Assembly: GCA_002286855.1 (NCBI GenBank)
Contig: NRSV01000005.1
Coordinates: forward strand, 682,001-746,000
Direction of reading: 5' to 3'
Source: Bipolaris cookei
Lineage: Eukaryota; Ascomycota; Dothideomycetes; Pleosporales; Pleosporaceae
Length of the DNA stretch: 64,000 bases
Below are positions 1 through 10,187 of the stretch, piece by piece; within the stretch, counting starts at the first letter, position 1, and the number at the start of each line of letters is the position of its first letter. The notes beneath the pieces were generated by a model. The model made no database searches, was not told where the DNA came from, and saw only the letters and a program-made list of their open reading frames with translations. Both the position numbers and the translations under genes were made by a program.

Positions 1-598
1 CTACGCGAGTGTATGTAGTGCTGTGCCTTGACGTTTTCCCGTTTGCACTAAGACTCCTAACGCGTCTTTCTTTCTCCTTTCCCTTCAATCATTCACCCCC
101 ACGTGGGAAATCATGGACATGATACAGATGACATGAGGCTTTTTAGCATAGAATAACAGTCAGTCACAAATTACAAGACTGGTCGCATGCCATGCGTAGC
201 TGTACCCCGCAAAAAGCAACCAGCAAACAAAAAACAAACTACGCGTCTACCCCACCTGTCAGACAAACACTCATACACGCATATACACAGATGTTGCCAA
301 AAGTAGTTTAGTAACATCGAATTCACTCATCACTCTATTTCATAGCACAAGACTTATTCCACATATGATAATTGATTACAGCATCTTTTCGCTAACAAGA
401 AGTTTCAAGGAGAATGGTGCCGTTGCCTGTGACGATGCTTTGTCGCGGGAATCAAGACTACCACTCCCGCATCATTGCATCCCATAGAGACACGACCCGA
501 TTGCTCATAGTACGAATCGAATTGATAACATGGTTGTTGACCCTCATTCGCAATGACCCAACAGCCAAGTCCAGCAGGGATATTTAGTCTTGACCACT
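1..598. other. 3' flank of beta-tubulin, no gene seen
   Basis: No open frame with coding character. This is the downstream side of the reverse-strand tubulin gene and probably holds its 3' UTR; no RNA gene or repeat was seen. Confidence 0.5.
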
Positions 599-2169
599 CT
601 ACTCCTCAGCCTCAAGAGGAGCCTCCTCGTCGTACTCCTCCTCGCCCTCAGAAACGGAAGCCTCCTGGTATTGCTGGTACTCGGAGACCAAATCGTTCAT
701 GTTGGATTCAGCCTCAGTGAACTCCATCTCGTCCATACCCTCACCAGTGTACCAATGCAAGAAAGCCTTGCGCCTGAACATGGCAGTGAACTGGTCACCG
801 ACACGCTTGAACAGCTCCTGGATCGAGGTCGAGTTACCGACGAAAGTGGAGGACATCTTCAGGCCGCGAGGAGGAATGGAGCAAAGGGCGGTCTGAACGT
901 TGTTGGGGATCCACTCAACGAAGTAGGAGGAGTTCTTGTTCTGGACGTTGCGCATCTGGTCCTCAACCTCCTTCATCGAGACCTTACCGCGGAAGTAGGC
1001 GGAGCAGGTCAGGTAGCGACCGTTGCGGAAGTCGGAGGCAGCCATCATGTTCTTGGGGTCGAACATTTGCTGGGTGAGCTCGGGAACGGTGACGGCGCGG
1101 AAGGAGTGGGCGCCACGGCTGGTAAGAGGTGCGAAACCAACCATGAAGAAGTGAAGACGAGGGAAGGGAACCATGTTGACGGCCAGCTTCCTCAGATCAG
1201 AGTTGAGCTGACCAGGGAAACGCAAGCAGGTGGTGACACCCGACATGACGGCGGAGACGAGGTGGTTCAGGTCGCCGTAGGAGGGGTTGTTCAGCTTGAG
1301 AGTCCTCATGCAGATATCGTAGAGAGCCTCGTTGTCAATGCAGAAGGTCTCGTCGGAGTTCTCAACCAGCTGGTGGATGGAGAGTGTGGCGTTGTAGGGC
1401 TCGACAACGGTGTCGGAGACCTTTGGCGAGGGCACAACAGAGTATGTGGCCATCATGCGGTCGGGGAACTCCTCACGGATCTTGGAAATGAGGAGCGTTC
1501 CCATACCGGCACCGGTACCACCACCGAGAGAGTGGGTGATCTGGAAACCCTGGAGGCAGTCGCAGCCCTCAGCCTCGCGACGGACGACATCGAGGACCTG
1601 GTCGACGAGCTCGGCACCCTCGGTGTAGTGACCCTTTGCCCAGTTGTTACCAGCACCAGACTGGCCAAAGACGAAGTTGTCGGGGCGGAAGAGCTGGCCA
1701 AAGGGACCAGCGCGGACGGCGTCCATGGTACCGGGCTCGAGATCAACGAGGACGGCACGGGGCACGAACTTGTTGTTGGAGGCCTGCTGCAGATCAGTAT
1801 TGGTCTTTTTTTCTGTCGGACCTTTAGGGGGCGACGTACTTCGTTGAAGTAGACGTTCATGCGCTCGAGCTGAAGGTCAGAGGTGCCGTTGTAGACACCA
1901 GAGCCATCGAGACCATGCTCGCCAGAGATGGTCTGCCAGAAGGCGGCACCAATCTGGTTACCCTGCAGAGTCTGTTAGAAGCCGCGTCGACGGCTTTTGC
2001 AGGGAGCGAAAACATACGCATTGACCGGTCTGAAGGTGAACCTGTAGCAAAGAATGGCTGTCAGCTATCTTGTTTGCAATCTCGCGTTGTCCCTGAATGC
2101 AGATCGCGGGGCAAGGTTGCTGCACGCGCTGCACTCGAGGGAGGGTCGGATACGTACAATCTCACGCAT
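599..2169 (-). CDS. tub2: beta-tubulin
   Basis: Subunit of the alpha/beta-tubulin dimer that polymerises into microtubules. Four exons on the reverse strand: 2169-2158 (MREI), 2041-2018 (VHLQTGQC), 1962-1840 and 1783-599, giving 447 residues, the normal fungal length. Introns start GTACGT, GTATGT and GTACGT and sit at the usual fungal tubulin positions. The GGGTGAGMGT nucleotide-binding motif and the acidic tail rich in Glu are present. Benzimidazole-site residues can be read: Glu198, Phe200 and Leu240 are the sensitive type, but residue 167 is Tyr (codon TAC in ATYSVVPSP), where most fungi have Phe. The first exon has only 12 nt, so simple ORF calling misses the start. Identity is certain; only the exact regulation is unknown. 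Confidence 0.98.
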
Positions 2170-2587
2170 GATGGCGGTTTTGGGTGTGGGATATGGGAAG
2201 TAGTGAGGTGAGAGTGTGAGGAGCTGTGTTTGGGGCGGGTGGATGGGTGTTGGTGATGTGGAGAGGCGGTGTGAAGGGGAGCAGTTAAACAAACTGTGCG
2301 GGTCTGCACAGGCCAGGCCCCCTCGCGTCGGCGCTAAGCACAACAGGCACCAGCTTTGTACATAATCTGGTGCTACTACCGATATGTCGACGCACAACAA
2401 AGGGCATAAGCAAAGGCCATGTCTTGCGCTGCATCCTATGCATCTACACGTATACCTGCATCTACACCTACATTTACATCTATACATCTATAGATTGGCT
2501 TCATTGCGCAGGCCGAAAAAAACTAACAGCATCCGGCAGGCACCAACCAGTAGTTATACGTAGTACATCCATGGCAACCCCAGCATA
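2170..2587. other. tubulin upstream region
   Basis: 418 bp between the ceramidase stop and the tubulin start, both genes on the reverse strand. It must hold the tubulin promoter and the ceramidase 3' UTR. Runs of ATGTAGATGTA-like simple sequence occur near 2440-2490. No coding signal. Confidence 0.4.
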
Positions 2588-3721
2588 CTACGCTTCCTTT
2601 TTCGCATCCCTTCCTCTAGCTCTTACCTCGGGCACCGTCCACACATTTGGCCATTGCAACTCGTACTCGTCCTGTCTGTAATTAAGACAGTGCCTGAGCC
2701 AAATGCCCCACACAATGTAGAAATATGCCCCAAGCCCAGTCATCAAGTGCCTGTCTGTGTGAATTTGTGTCGCTGCAAGCACGTTGCGCATACGTACCAC
2801 CATCCATGCCCCTCGAGCACGAAGCCCCAAGGCATGCCGACTTGCCTCCGCCATCGGATCAGCTGCGAGCAGTACACGTTGTCGAGATTCCAGATGGCAA
2901 AACCACCTAGGAAGATGCTGAGGCCAAATGCAATCACCTTCCACATGGTACTGAGAATCTCTTCGTCTCGCTGGTTCTCCTGCTGCACAGCCTTTGCACT
3001 CCCATCCAGACGCGGGTTCGCTGCCTCTCTCTCCTGCGACCGGAAGCGCGGTCGGATATTGACCTCCATTACATAGAGGGCGCGAAAAAACACAATTGCC
3101 GTAAGAATTGCGTATGCATTTTGGTGAAAGGTTGGGTCTTGCAGATAGTGGTAGTAGAGCGTGATAAACACCGCGAGCGACGTGAGGCAGATAGCGAGTA
3201 CTGTGGAATATAGTCGTGACTTGCCGTAGGAGAACGTGGCAAAGTTCATCAGACATGTCGTGTAAATCATCGAAAGCTCATCGACAAGCTGCATGGGGTC
3301 TGTTGTCATCAGGAATGGGTTCACAGCGTTCCTTCCCTCTTTCTGTCCTCTTCTCTCTGCTGCTAAACGTACACTTCAATGTCGCATGAAACAACAAACT
3401 GCCGCTCCCGACAAGCAAATAGCCAACAAAGCTAACAAGAAAGACTGTGTCGTGCCCATACTTCAAGCAGCTGCGAATACCCTTTGTAGCTAGATATATG
3501 AACAAGAGGTTGGTCAGGGTATTCACCGCTTCAGCGATAAAATGTGTAATGACATAGTTCTTGATGCAGTCTTGTCAGTAACGCACTCTGCTAAAGGTAT
3601 TCGCCAGATGCAATGAACACACCTCCTCACACCAGTCCAGTGTGCTTGTTACCGGAGAAAAGTAGCCGTCCTGCTCAGGCGGATACGCTTTCGACGGTAG
3701 GTGAGAGAGTAGCCCATACAT
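2588..3721 (-). CDS. alkaline ceramidase (YPC1/YDC1 family)
   Basis: Integral membrane hydrolase of the ER/Golgi that cleaves (phyto/dihydro)ceramide to sphingoid base and fatty acid. Exons: 3721-3623, 3559-3373, 3299-2798 and 2750-2588, total 316 residues, close to family length. Family signatures appear in order: TSTLDWCEENY at the N-terminus, LFHATLKYPMQLVDELSMIY (the first intron-joined His/Asp motif) and HGWWHLMTGLGAYFYIVW near the C-terminus, which carry the conserved His, Asp and Glu metal/catalytic ligands. Several hydrophobic membrane helices lie between them. Splicing restores each motif exactly (K-Y across exon 2/3; W-W-H across exon 3/4). An in-frame ATG at 3784 could extend the protein by 21 residues; the 3721 start was chosen because it matches the short cytosolic N-terminus of the family. 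Whether it prefers ceramide, phytoceramide or dihydroceramide cannot be read here. Confidence 0.93.
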
Positions 3722-4337
3722 ATTGGCGCCGAGTGAGAAAAGCAAAAACGGACGAAAAGCATGAAAAAATCGACAAGCTACCACGCGCTCAATGCTGGAT
3801 GATCATAGTTATACGTATCTAGTCTCGGACTTGCCGGAAGTGGGAGCCCCCCGAAAGCCGGCTAAAACACAACACTGCTATTGGAAAAAGGAATATTGGA
3901 CGAGAAATAGCAAAACGACTGCAAGGCCATATTCTAAACTTAAACTTTTCAATCAACTGAGTTTGAAATTCTTCGTTCAAAGTATCTTGGATATGACCCC
4001 GCGTTGCTGTATAAGGTCGCCTACCAATGTGACGACGACGGCAACCGATGAGACATTTGCTAGAAGTACCTAGTAAAAGCAATCGTGGTTTTAGAAATAG
4101 GCATCTTCTACAACCTACATACACCCTCAGCCTTTCTCAAGTACTATCAACATTCATTTCAGTCCATCTATCATGAGGGGCACCAGCGTACCCCCCCCTC
4201 CCCCCACCAGCCAATCACAGCCCCGCCACCCGCCGAACCGAGTTTGAACCAACCCATCCTCCCGCCGTCCTTACTTCACGAGCCCCAGCCAGGGTCGTGG
4301 CAGTCCCCATTTGCCCAACTCCCCAAACCTCGCAAAC
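3722..4337. other. divergent promoter region
   Basis: 616 bp between the divergently transcribed ceramidase and prefoldin genes. CT- and AC-rich towards the prefoldin start. No other gene seen. Confidence 0.4.
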
Positions 4338-4896
4338 ATGTCCATGCCCAACGAGGCCTTGCAAAAGGTGCGTCCAAGTCTTGTCAACATGGAATACAAA
4401 GTAAAAGTGTGCTTTGTGTGTGCTTGTTGCCTGACAAGAAAAAAACATGCAGGTCCTCCAGGAAATCAGCCAGAAAAAGGCGTTTGCCGAACAACAACTC
4501 GTCATCATCAAGCAGCAAAAAGTAGCTCGAGCAAGGGAGAGCCGCATGCTGCAGCTTACCTCGTCAGAGGTTTCGTCACTGCCTGCAGACACGAAAGTGT
4601 ACGAGGGTGTTGGGAAGATGTAAGTCACAGATATACTACCATCTCTTGCTTTGCCTCGTGATTGCGGCGGGGTTCCGGCAGGTCAGAAGAATATGAAGAA
4701 AAGATAGGAAGGGAGCTGATTTTTCAAACAAAGGTTCGTCTGCACGCCCATCCCGGATGTGCAGAAGAGGTTGGAGCAGGAGAGCGAGGCGCTGACTAAA
4801 GAGATGGCGAATTTGGATAAGAAGGAGGATTATCTGGAGAAGACGTATGCGAATAGTAAGAGTAGTCTTGAGCAGGTGCTCAAGGGGGCGGCTTAA
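4338..4896 (+). CDS. prefoldin subunit 1 (beta-type)
   Basis: Subunit of the hexameric prefoldin (GimC) co-chaperone, which hands nascent actin and tubulin to the CCT chaperonin. Exons 4338-4367, 4453-4619 and 4734-4896 encode 119 residues, standard for this small coiled-coil family. The N-terminal helix (ALQKVLQEISQKKAFAEQQL) and the C-terminal helix (KRLEQESEALTKEMANLD) form the predicted coiled coil; between them YEGVGKMFVCTP is the beta-hairpin motif typical of PFD1. Introns begin GTGCGT and GTAAGT; the second acceptor is CAAAG, chosen because it gives KMF without a stop. A stop-free alternative acceptor was not found. Substrate tubulin lies in the same window, but this is probably coincidence. 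Confidence 0.9.
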
Positions 4897-5164
4897 GCTT
4901 CTTCACTATCTGCAGCGTATCGAGACGATGGGAAGCCCTAAGTACTACGAAGGTCAAAGGAAGAGAGCGTATGATGGTTCATCGGTATGCCCGCTACAGC
5001 AGCTCTCGATATGAACGTTTTCATTGATTGGAAGAACAAAAGTTGATAGTAGAAAAGTACAACTCCATTGTATATCTGAATGCATACCATTGAAACCTGC
5101 AGATGACAACCATCTATCACGCCCGTAATGCATATCCGCCTATGTCAAACTTTTTGAGTCTCAT

Positions 5165-5902
5165 CTACCTCATCCTCACAAGCATACTCTCCACCCCTTC
5201 AATACATTTCCTCACCTCCTCCGCCGCGCGCGCCACATACGCCCCATCCACGACCCTATGATCCGCACTCCAGCTAAACACGCACTCCTCCCTCTTTACC
5301 AACTCCCCATTCTCCCCAAACGCAGGCACCACCCTCGCCTTGCCAACTCCCAGTATACCTACTTGTGGTCCTACGATGACGGGCGCAACAGTACCGCCAC
5401 CGATACTGCCAATGTTGCTGACTGTAAATGTTGCGCCGGTGAGATCGGCGGAGGTGAGCTTACCGGAGCGGGCAAGCGAGCTTAATCGCTGGATCTCTTG
5501 TGCGAGAGATGCGATACTGTGGTTCTGTACGTTTTTGATGACGGGGACGAGTAGGCCAGACGGCGAGTCCACAGCAACGCCGATATTGTGGCTTCCCTTT
5601 AAGATCATTTGCGGCTTGTCGGGATTTGTACTTGTATCGAGATGCGAATTGAGCAAGGGGAAATGCTGGAATGCTAAGGAGACGGCTTTGATGATGACGG
5701 GTAGTGTTGTGATTCTGTCTGCTTTTTCGCGGCCTGCGTTGTATCTCTTGCGTAGCGAGGTGAGGGAGCTGAAATCTACGGAGTCGGTGTAGAGGAAGTG
5801 TGGTATTGAAAGAGACTTGGTCATTTGCTTGAACATCCCGGATTGGACGGGTGTAAGCGGCTTCATCTGGTCTTCCAGTTGCTGGGTTGGGATGGGCGTG
5901 GG

Positions 5903-5966
<64 letters not shown>

Positions 5967-6881
5967 GCGCGTGGTGCGCTTGCGGTCTGCTTAGCAGACT
6001 CGATGTGCCGTTGAACATCTTCTTTGAGCACACGACCTTCCCTTCCTGTGCCTTGTATGTCCTCGATACTGAGCTTGTGTTCCTTGATCATGTGTCGTAC
6101 TGCTGGTGTAGCAAGGGACGCATATTTGCCCGGTTGCCGTGGTGTTGGCGACGCCGCTGCTTGAGATGACGCTGATGGTAGCGCCGCGCTCTGATCTGAC
6201 TTTGAGATATGGCCGGTAGCAGCCTTGGTATCGTTGCGATCAATCTCAATCCCCTGTTCTTGTGCCTCTGTCGCCCTTGATGGTTCTTCTTTTGGTTGTT
6301 CGCCTGAACCACCGTTAAATAGGACTTCGTCTGCAGCAGAGATCTCACTCTGAATGTCAATGTCTACCAGTGGCTTTGAAAGTCAGCTTGGCTTTGGGAG
6401 AGATTTGGGGGAAACAAGGCTACCTTTCCAACCTTGGCCATGTCGTCCGGCTCATAGTACAGCTTCTTGATGACGCCATCGAATCGTGAGGTAATCTGCA
6501 TATATTAGCCATTGCTTCGCGCATAAATAAACTTTCTTTTACCTCAACTGACGCTTTGTCTGACTGCACTTCGCAAATGGGGTCAAACTGCTCGACGCGC
6601 GCTCCAGGCTTGACGAACCACTGGATAACCTGGCACTCGGTGATACCTAGACGCAACATGCTTAGCCTTGGCCAATGTATATATTCGTTAGCATGTTTAC
6701 CTTCACCAATATCTGCCAGCAAGTACGGCTTGACTACCAACAGCCCTCTTGTTTCACGGAATCCTCTTCTTTGCTCGTGTACGTGAATGTTGGCGCTCCT
6801 CCGTCCGGCAATTGACGCTCGTTGGGCAAGGTTTGGTCGGGAAAAGAGGCGCGACGCTTCTCTGCTTGCAAAGGACTTCAT
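5165..6881 (-). CDS. branched-chain 2-oxoacid dehydrogenase E2 (lipoamide acyltransferase)
   Basis: Core dihydrolipoyl transacylase of the mitochondrial branched-chain alpha-keto acid dehydrogenase complex (Leu/Ile/Val catabolism). Exons 6881-6701, 6646-6543, 6495-6424 and 6373-5165 give 521 residues. Order: Arg/Ser-rich mitochondrial presequence (about 1-45), lipoyl domain with lipoyl-Lys91 in QSDKASVE, peripheral-subunit-binding domain around YASLATPAVRHMIKEHKL, then the catalytic acetyltransferase domain ending in SADHRVVDGA with His491 and Asp495. The linker before the catalytic domain holds a run of about 22 Thr encoded by an ACA microsatellite. The LADIGEGI start of the lipoyl domain and IPHFLYTD favour branched-chain E2 over pyruvate or oxoglutarate E2. 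Confidence 0.95.
5903..5967. repeat. (GTT/AAC)n trinucleotide microsatellite
   Basis: About 21 uninterrupted GTT units on +. In the E2 reading frame (reverse strand) they encode poly-Thr in the interdomain linker. Confidence 0.97.
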
Positions 6882-8329
6882 GGTGGATAGAGTGTGTCAA
6901 CAAATCCTCTCAGCGGAAAAAACATATCCAAGTGCTGCCGCCGAGGTGTGGTGTTTGTGAGGGCTCTAAGCCGACCGGTTAGCGGCGGGTATCGCTAACA
7001 GAGGTACACTCCAATCTCCGAGCCAAGATGGTTACATCACTTACCCAGTACCCGCTATGCCATAGCATTAATTGAAATAACCGGACGCGTAGTACCGCTC
7101 TAGCATACTACGATCTAGTTGTACAGCTCTCTATGTAGCTGCACCTCAGCAGGTAACGCCTTACTGGACATTTACCTATTACCAACAAACATCCCGGGTA
7201 CATCTGACAGAATCAAAGTAAGTGCATCGAATTTCATAGAATTTCCATACGCAACAAGCATGTTGCAGTGTCAATGTGTCACATTAAAGATGGCTGTTTC
7301 TGTGCAGAATCCCGCTTAACGAATTGTTCGAGGTATTTGTTTATTTCGATCGACCAAGAGCCCACTCAGCGCTACAACTTAAATCTCAGTGATATCCAAC
7401 TATCTAATATAATTAAGTAGTTAGAGACCATAAATAAGACTGGTGATATGGTACAGTGAAGACAGAGGTTAGATGAACAGATGTCCATCATACTACCTAA
7501 CAGGGGATCCCAGACCTCTGTATTCCACACCAGCGCCGTTTCTGGACTACTAGCATCGTCCTTATTATCCCGAACCTAACGTGCCTTACAATGCTCCAGA
7601 AGCAGTCTTTATACCGCGTATCTTCGCTATGTCATTGTGTATTCCACTAATAAGCAGTGGCCGTGCTATTATTCCGGATGTCATACAGCTTGCATGCGAA
7701 TATATCCGTCGGCGAGACGATCGGGAATATTATCTCATTCATTAAGCTCAGCGTACAAAGTCTCTTCTTGTGGCTGTTCCCCTCATAATTGTCGCACCCA
7801 TGCGCCTTCTCATACCATCTCTACATTTGATATTGCTGTTAGGCTAAGACACATGCCTCCTCAAGCAGTTGAAGGGTAGTAGCAGGACAACTGCAGAGTA
7901 GACATCACTACCGATATGTTGACTAAGCACTGGTAGCAGCAGTAGCGGTCTTACTGGGTCTTCTCGTTTGGGATCACCCCGCATCTAAGTTATTGATTAT
8001 CGGCAGGGTCCCTTTCAACGTGCTTGCATGAGAGATGATCATCGTGCGATCAGCCCATGTCGTCAGTAAGTCCTTTAGAAATTCTAAACTATAAATTTGA
8101 TTACCGGGTAACAACCGCAAGCGTCATGAACCATCCGAACCATCCGAATCATCCGGAAATCTTGTATTCAGTACTCAAGTTCTGCGTGTTAAGTATTCTG
8201 TGTTCCCTCGACATCCGCAGTAGTGGCGTATGTGCTGATCTCGACCGCATTGATCGAGCACGCGTATATTGAATACATCAATTATCCGATTCCCGTCGAC
8301 AAGTAGACAAAACCTAGCCTATTCTTAGT
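6882..8329. other. gene-poor, AT-richer stretch
   Basis: 1.45 kb without a credible gene. Short open frames lack family motifs. A phrase near 7880-7930 reads like the tail of a copia-type polyprotein (DITTDMLTKHW then stop) but is too short to call. Three imperfect copies of a 9-bp CCATCCGAA unit lie at about 8128-8157. Confidence 0.35.
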
Positions 8330-9655
8330 ATGATGATCAAAGCCCTAGCAACATTGACCTATGTGACCTTTACATCGGCCGCAGACTACTGGGAAACACA
8401 GTCAGGTGGCTACCGCCCTTTTGGATCTGTATTTACCAATGGCGCATACCCCCAAGACTTCACTCTAGTTGGGCCGCCTCTGGAGCCAGTTCACGACTCC
8501 TAAAATCCCTCCACTGGACTGGCCATCGATTCGGCTCACCAGATCTACCTGACATATCCCCGCAACAGCGGGCAGACACCCAACAACGTTGTGATTTGCA
8601 CTTCTTTCAACGATGAAAAGCCGTGGCCCAACGCAAGCATACAGAACTGCACAACCGGGCAAGATCCAAGCACATGCTTTATCAACGTACAGAACATCAT
8701 CTTGGATGATCGGGGACGGCTCTGGATTGTTGATAGCGGCATTCCTTACAACGCGACGCCTGAAACTCATGCTATTTTCGGAGGTGCAAAGCTGATGAGC
8801 TTCAATGAAACAACGGGCGAGCATCTTCGAACCTATGTAATACCCGAAAAGCTATTGTCGAATCGGACGGAAATGAATGATCTGCGCATTAACACAACTC
8901 TTGGCGGGAAGGAAGGGTTTGCTTTTATTGCAGATGCCAGTGCGAAAAGTTCGCTTCTAACAGTCAATCTTGATGATGGAAGTGCTCTGAGGAGGCTATT
9001 CAACACCAGCGTTGTCCAAGCAGACGAGAACTATGTTGGTTCTTATGCTGGTGAGCTTGTGTACACCTGGAATGGGACGAAGAAGGGCCATCTTACCACC
9101 GGAGCAGATGGAATCGCGTTGGGTAAGTACTATTGGTTCAAAATACTCTCCTACCGCTGACAGCAAAAAACAGCATCTGGTAACTTTTACTGGGGCGTCC
9201 TGGCATCCCGACGCTTCTATTATATCTCCAATGAGGTTCTCGTCGACCCCAACAAGACGGACGAGGAGGTCCTTGCAGCAGTACAGTACCCAGGCCAGTG
9301 CGGTTCAGAGCAGGCTGGCTTCACAGCTGACGACCGCGGACGTGTGTACATTGCTGCAAGTGAGCAAAACGCGATATACTATGTCGACACCCTCAAGTCT
9401 GAGATTAACACGACTATTAATGGTAATGCACCAGGTGGCCCTGGTCTTATCCCAGCACAGGATTATGTAGTGAATGTGCTGGTGAGAAGCGCTTTGATTC
9501 AACATGCTGACTCAATGGCTATTTTGGATGGATGGTTATACTTTAACACAAATCAGCTTATGTTAGGTCCGAAATTCAACTATAATAACGTTGATAAGAG
9601 ACGTGGCCCGTTCCGGAGTTATAGGATTTGGATTGGAAGAGGACCTGCTGTTTGA
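8330..9655 (+). pseudogene. secreted major royal jelly/yellow-family protein, one in-frame stop
   Basis: Two exons, 8330-9122 and 9174-9655 (GTAAGT donor, AACAG acceptor), make a 424-codon frame that keeps the whole length of the MRJP/yellow family. Visible landmarks are a short hydrophobic leader (MMIKALATLTYVTFTSAAD), ILDDRGRLWIVDSG, GFAFIADA, GADGIALASGNFYW, GQCGSEQAGFTADDRGRVY and DSMAILDGWLYF, with many N-glycosylation sites, typical of the six-bladed propeller of fungal secreted members. Codon 58 (8501-8503) is TAA. The residues following it (NPSTGLAIDSAHQIYLTYP) still align with the family, so the stop is probably a recent CAA to TAA change rather than an intron. The function of fungal members is unknown. 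It could be a recent pseudogene, a strain-specific null or a sequencing error. Confidence 0.75.
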
Positions 9656-10187
9656 AGCCGACGAAGGTACGGTCGGGTATTGGGCCCAGGTCTTGAGCCT
9701 CTGCTGTATCGAGACACAGTTTTTACAGGGGCGAGAAATACACAATCTGGAATCATAATTCTTTGTGCTAGAAGCATGCATATTGTAGCTGTCCAGTGCT
9801 GCTATATTATCTAACATATGTTCTCACTGACACCACCCTTTGTGAAACCAATAGAGCACGTTTCTTAACTCAATTCCCCGTCTCTTACATGGCCACGGCG
9901 GAAATTCAGATGCTATTGATAGTCCCAGTCCCCTGACAAAATTAGTAATAGCGGGACAACGGCAAGGGGTGGGAATCAATAAAAATCGCTTTTATTAGAC
10001 ACTGAGAAACGTGGTTGTAGCGGGATAGCGACAGGGATTATGAACTATGACAATGATAACTTCTTTTGATCAACGCTCCTGGTAAACGACTTAATTCTTT
10101 TATTTGAAAAGCAAGGGTTGCTCTTATGAATCGAGATGGCAATCTGGAATGACGTGGTAGCGCGGGAGATGGAGTGCACGAGCCTTC
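9656..10187. other. intergenic, no gene seen
   Basis: 532 bp between the royal-jelly-like gene and Sld3, both on +. Short AT-rich direct repeats such as GCGGGAYARCGRCARGG occur near 9950 and 10020. No coding signal. Confidence 0.35.

Noticed and set aside
590..1852. 420-codon + strand frame over the tubulin gene
   Set aside because: It is the antisense shadow of a highly conserved exon with strong codon bias; its Leu/Val/Gly-rich product has no family features.
5817..6169. Poly-Val and poly-Cys frames on +
   Set aside because: Shadow translations of the GTT microsatellite in the E2 gene.
7880..7930. Copia-type retrotransposon tail
   Set aside because: Only about a dozen residues fit; no integrase, reverse transcriptase or long terminal repeat is visible.
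8487..8540. An intron that would remove the stop in the royal-jelly-like gene
   Set aside because: The only usable pair would be GTTCAC...CACCAG, with a poor donor and no proper branch site, and it would delete residues that fit the family.
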